Origin: Acidobacteriota bacterium
GTDB taxonomy: Bacteria; Acidobacteriota; Terriglobia; Acidiferrales; UBA7541
Length of the DNA stretch: 64,000 nucleotides
Direction of reading: 5' to 3'
Assembly (NCBI GenBank): GCA_013289955.1
Contig: JABCYZ010000023.1
Span: forward strand, 1-64,000
This document shows positions 25,580 through 32,930 of the stretch, piece by piece. The notes under the pieces are model-generated. The model was not told the origin of the DNA and did no database searches. It saw only the letters and a list, made by a program, of their open reading frames with translations. Within the stretch, counting starts at the first letter, position 1. Each line of letters begins with the position of its first letter. The translations under genes and the position numbers were made by a program.

Positions 25580-26761
25580 GTGAGCACAGAAGCTATCGCC
25601 AGCAACGCCGCAGCACGCCAGCGCTATTTGCTGGTCTTGCTCTTCGCCGGGTTCGTTCTGACGGGCGTCGAGATTACGCTCGCCGGCCCCTTGATGCCGC
25701 AGTTCATTGCGCGGTGGTCGCTCAACGATTCGCGAGCCGGCATTCTGCTGGCCGTTCAATTTTCAGGATCGCTTGCGGGCGTGTGGCTATCCAGTTTGGT
25801 CACGCATTACTTCGGCACGCGCACTTCTCTCGTTCTCGGTTATCTAATGATCGGCACTGGTCTCCTAACGTTGAACAATTCCTCGATGACCGTGGTGCTA
25901 TTCGCATTGGGAGCTCTCGGAATCGGCTATGGCTTGGTGGTTCCTCCGACAAATCTCGCCGTAGCGGAAATCGGCGGCGCGAAAAGCGCTTCGCTCGTCA
26001 GCCTGGTGAATTTCGCGTGGGGAGCGGGAGCCGTTTCTTGTTCTCCACTGGTTTTGCTGGCGCTGAAAAAAGGATTTCTTCCCGCGCTTCTTTTCTTTCT
26101 CGCTGCCTTCGGCGGCCTGCTGGCTTTTTCTTTTCTATTTGCGGCGTTTCCCGAAGGGAAACACAGGACAACGAATCCCGCATCCGCTTCGCCTGCCATT
26201 AGCCCGGGCTTCCTTACAACCGTCACGCTTGCCGCTCTGTTCTTTTTGTACGTAAGCGTGGAGGTAAGCCTTGGCAGCTGGTCCGCTGCCTATGCAAAAC
26301 GGCTGCCCGGCGGAGGAGAAGGCATCTCCACGCTCGCGCCCATGTTTTTCTACGGAGGTCTCCTAGCGGGCCGCGCGGTCGCGCCGTTCGTTCTTGCCCG
26401 CATCCGCGAATTTCATTTGGTGATGTTTGCGCTGATGCTAGTCATCGCCGGGAATACCGTGTTTGTTCTGGCCGCCACCCAAAAAATCTCTTTCCTCAGC
26501 GCTGCCGTCGCCGGCCTGGGGTGCGCGGCGATTTTTCCGGTTTACGTTGCGTGGCTCTCGCGCTGGTACGGACCGAGAGCGGTAAGTCTCGGCAGCCTTA
26601 TGTTTTCCATGTCCTCGGTGGGATCCGCGGTTGGCCCGTGGTTCGTGGGACTCGTTTCCGCGCACGCCGGCGGCTTGCGCGTGGGCCTGCTTGTGCCCCT
26701 TGCCGCAGCTGTCGCGATGGTTTTTCTGCTTCTCCTCGTGCGGCGCCAAGCCGCTGCCTGA
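25580..26761 (+). CDS. MFS transporter, FucP-like permease
   Basis: A 393-residue integral membrane protein with about 12 hydrophobic helices. Examples are YLLVLLFAGFVLTGVEITLAG at the N-terminus and GLLVPLAAAVAMVFLLLLV at the C-terminus. The pattern (AGILLAVQFSGSLAGVWLSSL and GLVVPPTNLAVAEIGG) resembles the fucose/sugar-proton symporter branch of the major facilitator superfamily. A GTG start follows an unremarkable leader. Divergence from the Gfo/Idh/MocA gene hints at sugar or cyclitol uptake, not proven. It ends 14 bp before the sensor kinase. Confidence 0.85.
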   Translation: MSTEAIASNAAARQRYLLVLLFAGFVLTGVEITLAGPLMPQFIARWSLNDSRAGILLAVQFSGSLAGVWLSSLVTHYFGTRTSLVLGYLMIGTGLLTLNNSSMTVVLFALGALGIGYGLVVPPTNLAVAEIGGAKSASLVSLVNFAWGAGAVSCSPLVLLALKKGFLPALLFFLAAFGGLLAFSFLFAAFPEGKHRTTNPASASPAISPGFLTTVTLAALFFLYVSVEVSLGSWSAAYAKRLPGGGEGISTLAPMFFYGGLLAGRAVAPFVLARIREFHLVMFALMLVIAGNTVFVLAATQKISFLSAAVAGLGCAAIFPVYVAWLSRWYGPRAVSLGSLMFSMSSVGSAVGPWFVGLVSAHAGGLRVGLLVPLAAAVAMVFLLLLVRRQAAA

Positions 26762-26775
26762 GGTATTCTCTCTCC

Positions 26776-28113
26776 GTGCCAACGACTTCACAGCGCTCCC
26801 CGACGACGGGGCTTCTTCTCGGGCTGATCATCACGCTCGCCGCGGTGGTAGCGTATTCGTTTTACATTACGGTGCAACTTTCCGGCCTGCGAAAATTGCA
26901 GAGCGAAATGGTTGACCGGAACCGCAGGGATTCGCTCGAGCTCTTGCGCGTGCAGAACGATTTGAATTCGGTGGGGCTGGCGATGCGCGACATGCTGGAC
27001 GCGAGCGAGCCCTATCCGCTGACGTCATGGTCGGCACAGTTCGAGCGAATTCAGGAGGATCTGGACGTCGCAATGCGTCTCGAAGAGCAATTGGGGGGAG
27101 CCAATCGCACACAGGAACAGCGAGACTATCTCAGCCACTCTGTGGCGCAATTTTGGGATGCGGTGCATCGCATGTTCAGGCTGGCGGCGGATGGAAAAGA
27201 CGCGGAAGCGCGCGAGCAAATCCGGCTGACGCTGCAGGCCAGGCAGGAATCGCTGAGCACAGCGGTTTCGCGGCTGCTGGTGCAGAATAACGAAGGCGAA
27301 GAGCAGGCCGCCGGGCGAATCGCAAACATTTACAACGGCGTGCAGCGGCAACTCTATTTGTTCTTGGGAGCGACACTCATTGCGATCGTGCTGACGAGTT
27401 TATATTTGATTCGCACGAACCGGATTATTTTTGCGAGACTGGCGGCACTTTCCGAGCAGCGAAGCGATCTGGCGCAAAAACTAATTTCGACGCAAGAGTC
27501 CACGCTGCGGCATATTTCGCGCGAGCTACATGATGAATTCGGCCAGGTGCTCACGGCCATTGGCTCGCTGCTGGGCCGCGCTGGAAACCACTTACCGGAA
27601 GGATCGAAGGTGCGGGAAGAAGTGCAGGAGGTGCGTGAGATCGCGCAATCGACGCTCGATAATATTCGGAGTTTGTCACAAGCCCTGCATCCCGTGCTCC
27701 TGGAAGAAGCTGGACTGGTGAGCACGCTGGACTGGTATATTCCGACAGTGGAGCGCCAGACGGGCCTTGTGCTGCATTATCAGAAATCCGGGACGGTTTT
27801 TCCGCTCGAGGGAGGCGCCAGCGTGCACGTGTACCGCGTATTGCAGGAGGCGCTGAACAACGTGAGCCGGCATTCGGGAGCAAAGGAAGCCTGGGTGCGG
27901 CTGAATTTCTCGGAGGATGCGCTGGAGCTGGAAGTGGAAGATCACGGAAAAGGAATTGTCGCGGGAAAAAATGGCCGCGGGATCGGATTGGTAGCCATGC
28001 GCGAACGCGCGGAGATCATCGGAGGCACATTGGAACTTCTGCAGCCCGCAAACGGAGGCACAACGGTCCGTCTGCGAATCGAGCGCCAGAAAGTCGAGAG
28101 CCATGGGAGCTAA
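26776..28113 (+). CDS. NarL-type sensor histidine kinase (second pair)
   Basis: 445 residues from the GTG at 26776, chosen because the first membrane helix (GLLLGLIITLAAVVAYSFYITV) then sits at the N-terminus; longer starts run into the MFS gene. A helical-bundle extracytoplasmic sensor is followed by a second helix (LYLFLGATLIAIVLTSLYLI), a HisKA_3 domain with phosphoacceptor His252 (HISRELHDEFGQVLTAIG) and a HATPase domain (LQEALNNVSRHSG, GIGLVAMRERAEI). Its last 11 bp overlap the response regulator, so partnership is nearly certain. Confidence 0.92.
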   Translation: MPTTSQRSPTTGLLLGLIITLAAVVAYSFYITVQLSGLRKLQSEMVDRNRRDSLELLRVQNDLNSVGLAMRDMLDASEPYPLTSWSAQFERIQEDLDVAMRLEEQLGGANRTQEQRDYLSHSVAQFWDAVHRMFRLAADGKDAEAREQIRLTLQARQESLSTAVSRLLVQNNEGEEQAAGRIANIYNGVQRQLYLFLGATLIAIVLTSLYLIRTNRIIFARLAALSEQRSDLAQKLISTQESTLRHISRELHDEFGQVLTAIGSLLGRAGNHLPEGSKVREEVQEVREIAQSTLDNIRSLSQALHPVLLEEAGLVSTLDWYIPTVERQTGLVLHYQKSGTVFPLEGGASVHVYRVLQEALNNVSRHSGAKEAWVRLNFSEDALELEVEDHGKGIVAGKNGRGIGLVAMRERAEIIGGTLELLQPANGGTTVRLRIERQKVESHGS

Positions 28114-28732
28114 GCTGAGAGTTTTGTTGGTGGACGACCACGCGCTGGTGCGCCACGGTTTCCGCCGGATTCTGGAAGATGACCCGGAGATCGAGGTGGT
28201 CGGCGAAGCAAGCAACGGCGAAGAAGCGGTGCGTCTGGCGACTAAAGAAAAGCCGGCGGTGATCGTGATGGACTGCGCGATGCCGGGGATGAATGGTTTG
28301 GAGGCGACGCGGAAAATACTCGAAGAGAGGCCGGAAGCGGCGATTTTGATGTTGAGCATGCACTCCGAAGACACGCTGGTGCGGCAGGCGCTGGAGGCGG
28401 GAGCGCGCGGATACATTCTGAAAAATGCGATGGAGCTCGATTTGGCAAACGCCATTAAACGTGTGGCCAAAGGAGAAAAGGTTCTCGATCCGCAGGTGGC
28501 TCGCCCGGCGGCCCTGAAGGGCGAACGCGAGAGCGGATTAACGCCGCGGGAGCTCGACGTGCTGCAACGCATCGTGGCGGGAAAATCGAACAAGGAAATT
28601 GCAGCCGACCTGAATTTGAGCGCGAATACCGTGTCCGTGCACCGCGCGAATATCATGGACGCGCTGGGGATTCACAAGACGGCGGAGCTTGTGGTTTACG
28701 CGATTCGCAACGGCTTGGTGAATCTGCCTTGA
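28103..28732 (+). CDS. NarL/FixJ-family response regulator (second pair)
   Basis: 209 residues. Receiver with VDDH, phosphoacceptor Asp57 (VMDCAMPGMNG) and Lys in GYILKNAMELD; LuxR HTH with LTPRELDVLQRIVAGKSNKEI and recognition region TVSVHRANIMDALG. The ATG overlaps the kinase's 3' end. Its stop TGA overlaps the TTG start of the next gene, so kinase, regulator and the CRTAC1-like protein form one coupled operon. Confidence 0.94.
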   Translation: MGAKLRVLLVDDHALVRHGFRRILEDDPEIEVVGEASNGEEAVRLATKEKPAVIVMDCAMPGMNGLEATRKILEERPEAAILMLSMHSEDTLVRQALEAGARGYILKNAMELDLANAIKRVAKGEKVLDPQVARPAALKGERESGLTPRELDVLQRIVAGKSNKEIAADLNLSANTVSVHRANIMDALGIHKTAELVVYAIRNGLVNLP

Positions 28733-30438
28733 AGCGGCGCGATTTTTTATGGAGCGCGTGCGCGGCCGGGATCGGGGCGGGGATTTCTCCGGCACGGGTT
28801 TTAGCGCAGGCGGGAAATGATCCCGGTTTTCATCTTACGAATGTGACAGCAGCGGCTGGCATTCAGTTTCAACACAACAGCGGAGCCTACGGCGGAAAGC
28901 TTTTGCCGGAAACACTGGGGTCGGGCTGCGCGTTCCTGGATTATGACCGCGACGGGTGGCAAGACATTCTATTAGTGAACGGGATGGACTGGCCTGGACA
29001 CGAGCGGCAGCGATCGACGCTGAAGCTCTACCGGAACAATCGCAACGGGACATTCAGCGATGTGACCAAGGCCGCCGGGCTCGACGTGGAGCTTTACGGA
29101 ATGGGGGTGGCCGTCGGCGATTACAACAACGATGGCTTTCCAGACATCTATATCAGTTGCGTGGGACAGAGCCGCCTGTTTCAGAACACGGGCAAAAGCA
29201 CGTTCGTGGATGTGACGAAAGCGAGCGGGTTGCTTGGCCGGCAAGGATTCAGTACGTCGGCGCTGTGGTTTGATTTTGACCGCGACGGCCTGCTGGATCT
29301 TTTTGTGTGCAACTATGTCCGCTGGTCGCCGGAACACGATGTTTTCTGCAGCCTGGATGGGGCTCACAAATCGTACTGCACGCCGGAGGCATACCGCGGA
29401 GACACCTGCTGGCTTTTTCACAATCGCGGCAACGGAACGTTTGAGGATGTGACGGCTTCGAGCGGACTTTTTGACAGCAGCTCGAAATCGCTGGGCGTGG
29501 CGATGTTCGATTACGACCAGGACGGCTGGCCGGACTTGCTGGTGGCCAACGATACGCAGCCCAACAAACTCTACAAGAATTTGCGAAATGGGAAATTCAA
29601 GGACGTGGGAGTTGAAGCGGGTCTGGCTTTCAGCACGGAAGGGAAAGCTCGAGCCGGCATGGGAGTGGACACCGGAGATTTTGAAAACTCTGGCCAAGCC
29701 GGCGTGGCGATCACCAATTTCGATAACGAGATGATCGGGCTGTACCATGCCAGCGGTGCTGGGTCCAAAGGCGCGACAACGTATGACGATATTGCGATTC
29801 CTTCCGGGTTGGGGCCGGCTTCGCGAAGCACTCTTGGTTTTGGATGCGCATTTTTCGATGCAAACCTGGACGGCTGGCTAGACCTGGCGGTGGCGAACGG
29901 GCACATTGACGAGACGGTGAGAAATATTCGCGGGAATGTCGGCTATGCGCAAGCGCCGCAACTTTTCCTGAATCAGAAGGCTGGAAAATTTCGCGACGTG
30001 GCAAGAGAGGTGGATGGAGGTTTTCTAACGCCCGTCGTGGGGCGCGGGCTTGCGTATGGCGACTTCGACCGCGATGGCGATCTGGATTTGCTGATGACGA
30101 CGAATAACGGGCCGGCGTATTTGTACCGGAACGACCAGACGAGCGGGAACCAGAGCATACGGTTCCTGTTGGTGGGAACAAAATCGAATCGCGACGCGAT
30201 TGGAGCGACGGTGCGAATTTTTGCTGGCGCACACGGCGGGCAAAACCAGTCGAGAATGGTCCGCGGCGGGTCGAGCTACCTGTCACAATCCGAATTGCCG
30301 GTGACGTTTGGAGTCGGGAAGAGCGAAAAGGTTGAGCGGTTGACGGTGGACTGGCCCAGCGGGAGGAGCGAAGAGTACAAGGATCTGGCTACCGGAAGAG
30401 CCTACGAGATCATTGAAAGCAAAGGAGTTACAAAATAA
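28729..30438 (+). CDS. secreted CRTAC1-like protein with VCBS/FG-GAP repeats and ASPIC/UnbV domain
   Basis: 569 residues. The N-terminus KRRDFLWSACAAGIGAG with AQA looks like a Tat-type signal peptide, so a folded exported protein is likely. Repeated calcium-binding-like FG-GAP/VCBS blades have DYDRDGWQDILLVNG, DYNNDGFPDIYISC, DFDRDGLLDLFVCN, DYDQDGWPDLLVAND and DFDRDGDLDLLMTT. The C-terminal ASPIC/UnbV domain ends with VDWPSGRSEEY. A beta-propeller binding carbohydrates or surface ligands is expected from the family. Start is TTG overlapping the upstream stop (coupling). Its tie to a two-component operon suggests regulated secretion of the protein. Confidence 0.88.
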   Translation: MKRRDFLWSACAAGIGAGISPARVLAQAGNDPGFHLTNVTAAAGIQFQHNSGAYGGKLLPETLGSGCAFLDYDRDGWQDILLVNGMDWPGHERQRSTLKLYRNNRNGTFSDVTKAAGLDVELYGMGVAVGDYNNDGFPDIYISCVGQSRLFQNTGKSTFVDVTKASGLLGRQGFSTSALWFDFDRDGLLDLFVCNYVRWSPEHDVFCSLDGAHKSYCTPEAYRGDTCWLFHNRGNGTFEDVTASSGLFDSSSKSLGVAMFDYDQDGWPDLLVANDTQPNKLYKNLRNGKFKDVGVEAGLAFSTEGKARAGMGVDTGDFENSGQAGVAITNFDNEMIGLYHASGAGSKGATTYDDIAIPSGLGPASRSTLGFGCAFFDANLDGWLDLAVANGHIDETVRNIRGNVGYAQAPQLFLNQKAGKFRDVAREVDGGFLTPVVGRGLAYGDFDRDGDLDLLMTTNNGPAYLYRNDQTSGNQSIRFLLVGTKSNRDAIGATVRIFAGAHGGQNQSRMVRGGSSYLSQSELPVTFGVGKSEKVERLTVDWPSGRSEEYKDLATGRAYEIIESKGVTK

Positions 30439-30560
30439 TGAGCATTCTAATCGTTTTGCATTATTGCCAGTTCCTCCTCGGCTCGCTATAACACGCGTAA
30501 CGAAAACATTGCTTCCTACCTTACCGAAATTAGGCGACGTGGAGGCACCCCAAAGCACCC

Positions 30561-30600
30561 GTGGCCGGATGCCCGCACAGCATCCGGCCACCATTTTTTT
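30561..30600 (+). terminator. strong rho-independent terminator
   Basis: Perfect 12-base arms GTGGCCGGATGC (30561-30572) and GCATCCGGCCAC (30580-30591) around CCGCACA, followed by CATTTTTTT. It ends the kinase-regulator-CRTAC1 operon and separates it from the probable selenoprotein gene 72 bp downstream, which therefore needs its own promoter. Confidence 0.9.
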
Positions 30601-30672
30601 ACGGTGAGAAGTCTGCGAAAATAGAGCTTTGGCCCATCGGTGCGCGGCGAAATCTATGTGGAGCGAGGGCGC

Positions 30673-31263
30673 ATGACCTGGATCAAGACAGTTCGCATGG
30701 AAGAGGACGAGAGCGTCAAGAAAGCGATTGAAGACGAGCGGAAATTTTACCCCGCGGAGTATGCAACACCGGTGTCTGCGGTTTTTGCGGGAGTGGATCA
30801 AAGCATCGTTGGATCGCACTCCTTGTTTCCGGATGTGCTTTTTCATGCGTTCAGCACGTTCGGGGCTTTGATGTCCCCGGAATTACCGCTGAAGCGGCAT
30901 CAGCACGAAATGATCGCTACGATGGTTTCGGTGACGAACCGGTGCCACTATTGAATCGAATCACACGCAGAGTTTCTGCGCAGGGTGACGTTGGATCAAG
31001 GGATGGTCGAGGCGCTGAAGAAGGATTACCGGACGGCGCCGATCAGCGAGCAGGACCGCACGATGCTCGACTACGTGGTGAAGCTGACGAAGGATGCCAC
31101 GAAAGTTTGGCCGGAAGACCATGCAAAGCTCCGGGCCGTGGGATTTGATGATCGCGGGATTTTGCAGATTACACTGATTGCGTCGTGGTTCAACTACATC
31201 AATCGAGTGGCCGATGCTCTGGGAGTGGGGCGCGATGGGAATGCAGCGCCTGCGCCGAAGTGA
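30673..31263 (+). CDS. AhpD/carboxymuconolactone decarboxylase-like protein, probable selenoprotein (TGA-encoded Sec94)
   Basis: One continuous frame of 196 residues if the TGA at 30952-30954 is read as selenocysteine. Before it: SVTNRCHY; after it: IESHAEFLRRVTLDQ, with the CMD/peroxidase-like core through to FNYINRVADALGVGRD. In homologues the motif is C-x-x-C-x-x-x-H; here Cys91 and His98 are kept and the second redox Cys is TGA. No other stop or shift exists and both halves keep the family sequence, so decay is unlikely. A SECIS-like hairpin follows directly. AhpD-like proteins reduce hydroperoxides through this Cys pair; Sec would raise reactivity. The ATG at 30673 follows GGAGCGAGGG. 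The alternative is a nonsense mutation of a Cys codon (TGC/TGT to TGA). Confidence 0.8.
30952..30990 (+). promoter_or_regulatory. candidate bacterial SECIS element after the in-frame TGA
   Basis: A stem CGCAGA (30966-30971)/TCTGCG (30975-30980) with loop GTT lies 11 bases after the TGA. An outer helix TCAC (30961-30964)/GTGA (30985-30988) extends it. The loop begins with G 17 bases after the TGA, within the spacing known for bacterial SECIS (about 16-37). The hairpin is inside coding sequence, as required for bacterial Sec insertion by SelB. Confidence 0.65.
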
Positions 31264-31308
31264 CAGGCTGTTCTAAAATTCTTGGGCCGGAAGTTTTTGA
31301 TCCCGCGG

Positions 31309-32106
31309 TCATACGGCGGTAGCGCGGGTTCTGAAGCGGTCGGCTACGCCGCTTTCCTCCAACCACTTCCCGGTAGTCGTCTGCCTGAGGTCATAGCGGA
31401 GTAGCGCCCGCAGGTCGGATTCATCGTCCACATCCATTTCGAGCCTTTCGTTTCTTCTCAGGATCATTCTGGCGCCGGCTTGCTCGGCTTCGCGGCGGTG
31501 TTTCAGGAAGCTGTTTGGGCCGAAGTGCGAGGGGAAAATCGCCGGTGGGGTGCGAAGAATCGCGTTCGTGCCGGTGCCGTCGCGTGACGGCACCAGGACG
31601 ACGGATGGCCGGGTGCATTCTGTCAGGAGCAGCTCATCAATGTCACTGGCTCGGACAAGCGGAAGGTCCAGCGGCAAGCGAAGCAGCGTGGTGACTCCGC
31701 GCTCGGCAGAAAGGCGCGAGGCATAATCGACCGAGGCGCTTTCCGAAATTTGCTGCCCCTCGCGCAGAATTTCCCAGCCGAGTTTCGCGGCCGTTTCCAT
31801 CGCTGGCTCGTAATTTGTGACAACAAATATCTTATCGGCGCGCTCGACGCCGCGGACGGCAAGGATAGTGTCGGCCAGCATGGCTTGCGCCAGGCCAAAT
31901 CGCTCCTCCGGTGTCAGGACCCGCGCGAGCCGCTGCTTTGCGTTTCGCAGGTCTTTGATCGGCAGCAGGAGGGCGCGAAACTCAGGCTGCGGGGCGGAGC
32001 GCCGTTCCGGAGGGTGTTCAGAAGGTTGTGGCGGCCGTGCAGTTTCCATCATTGGCCCATCAGGTTGCGTGATATCGTTTGCTCTCGTCCCCTCTTCCGA
32101 GCGCAC
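31309..32106 (-). CDS. cofC: 2-phospho-L-lactate guanylyltransferase-like nucleotidyltransferase (F420 biosynthesis)
   Basis: 265 residues from the longest start; the conserved core begins at about residue 43 (FRALLLPIKDLRNAKQRLARVL), so the true start may be at an ATG pair about 50 bp further in. CofC activates 2-phospholactate (or phosphoenolpyruvate or phosphoglycerate in variants) with GTP to make the side chain of coenzyme F420. Motifs are the N-terminal PxKxxxxAKxRL, LLRLPLDLPLVRASDIDELL and VVLVPSRDGTGTNAIL. The convergent CMD-like gene and divergent npdG make a redox island. Other F420 genes (cofD, cofE, cofG/H) are not in the window. Confidence 0.82.
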   Translation of the reverse strand: MRSEEGTRANDITQPDGPMMETARPPQPSEHPPERRSAPQPEFRALLLPIKDLRNAKQRLARVLTPEERFGLAQAMLADTILAVRGVERADKIFVVTNYEPAMETAAKLGWEILREGQQISESASVDYASRLSAERGVTTLLRLPLDLPLVRASDIDELLLTECTRPSVVLVPSRDGTGTNAILRTPPAIFPSHFGPNSFLKHRREAEQAGARMILRRNERLEMDVDDESDLRALLRYDLRQTTTGKWLEESGVADRFRTRATAV

Positions 32107-32215
32107 GAAATGCTAAAGCTATCGTACCAGAGGCGGCGGCGGAGAACAGCCGGTGCGGTGAGCGAATACGTCCTCGGAAGCGCGCGGAACATCGGCAGGC
32201 CGGAGTAAATTTGCG

Positions 32216-32908
32216 ATGAGCGGAAAAGTTGGGATTCTTGGCGGAACCGGTCCGGAGGGATCGGGGCTGGCGTACCGCTGGGCGCGAGCGGGCGAAGAGA
32301 TTGTGATTGGTTCACGGGACGGGCAGCGTGCGGAGGAGATGGCCGCCCAACTGCGGGCGCGGATTGGCGGCTCGGCGAAAATCACGGGCGCGGAAAATGC
32401 GGCGGCGGCGCAGTGCGATGTCGTCGTCCTGACGGTGCCCTTCGCCGGCTGCGCGGCGCTTTTGAAACAGTTGAAGAGCGTATGGAAGCCAGGGACGGTG
32501 GTGATCGATACGACCGTGCCGCTCGCGGCTACGGTGGGCGGAGCGGCTACGCGAATGATCGGGGTGTGGCAGGGGTCGGCGGCGGAGCAGACGAAAGAGT
32601 TGCTGCCTGCCGGGATCGGCGTGGCGGCAGCGTTTCAAAATCTTGGTGCGGAACTGCTCTGGAAAGATGAGGACGTCGATTGCGACATTCTGGTGTGCAG
32701 CGATGATGAGAAAGCCAAGCAAATCACTTCCGAGCTGGCTGGGAAAATTCCCGGCGCGCGCCCGCTGAACGGCGGAAAACTGGAAAATGCGCGGATCGTG
32801 GAATCGCTTACGGCGCTGCTCATCGGGATCAACATGCGGTATAAAGTACACAGCGCGGGGATACGCTTCACGGGCTTGCCAGTCGAGTCGCCGGGAAGAA
32901 AGAGCTAA
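32216..32908 (+). CDS. npdG: F420-dependent NADP oxidoreductase-like protein
   Basis: A 230-residue NADPH:F420 reductase-family protein: VGILGGTGPEGSGLAYRWARAG is the typical NpdG N-terminus, IVIGSRDGQRAEE the NADP 2'-phosphate loop, and CDVVVLTVPFAGC, FQNLGAELL and NGGKLENARIVESLTALLIGIN the conserved remainder. It transfers hydride between NADPH and F420. The gene is divergent from cofC with 109 bp between them, which supports an F420 role for both. The ATG is at 32216. It overlaps the extended 3' frame of the giant gene by 4 bp. Confidence 0.88.
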   Translation: MSGKVGILGGTGPEGSGLAYRWARAGEEIVIGSRDGQRAEEMAAQLRARIGGSAKITGAENAAAAQCDVVVLTVPFAGCAALLKQLKSVWKPGTVVIDTTVPLAATVGGAATRMIGVWQGSAAEQTKELLPAGIGVAAAFQNLGAELLWKDEDVDCDILVCSDDEKAKQITSELAGKIPGARPLNGGKLENARIVESLTALLIGINMRYKVHSAGIRFTGLPVESPGRKS

Positions 32909-32930
32909 GGCTTCAACACGATGGGAGGAC

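Noticed and set aside
30673..30954. Reading the CMD-like gene as truncated, with a second gene starting at 30985
   Set aside because: The two pieces are in one frame, each lacks half of the active-site motif, and the gap equals the missing residues; readthrough of TGA explains them better. A simple nonsense mutation remains possible and is stated in the feature.
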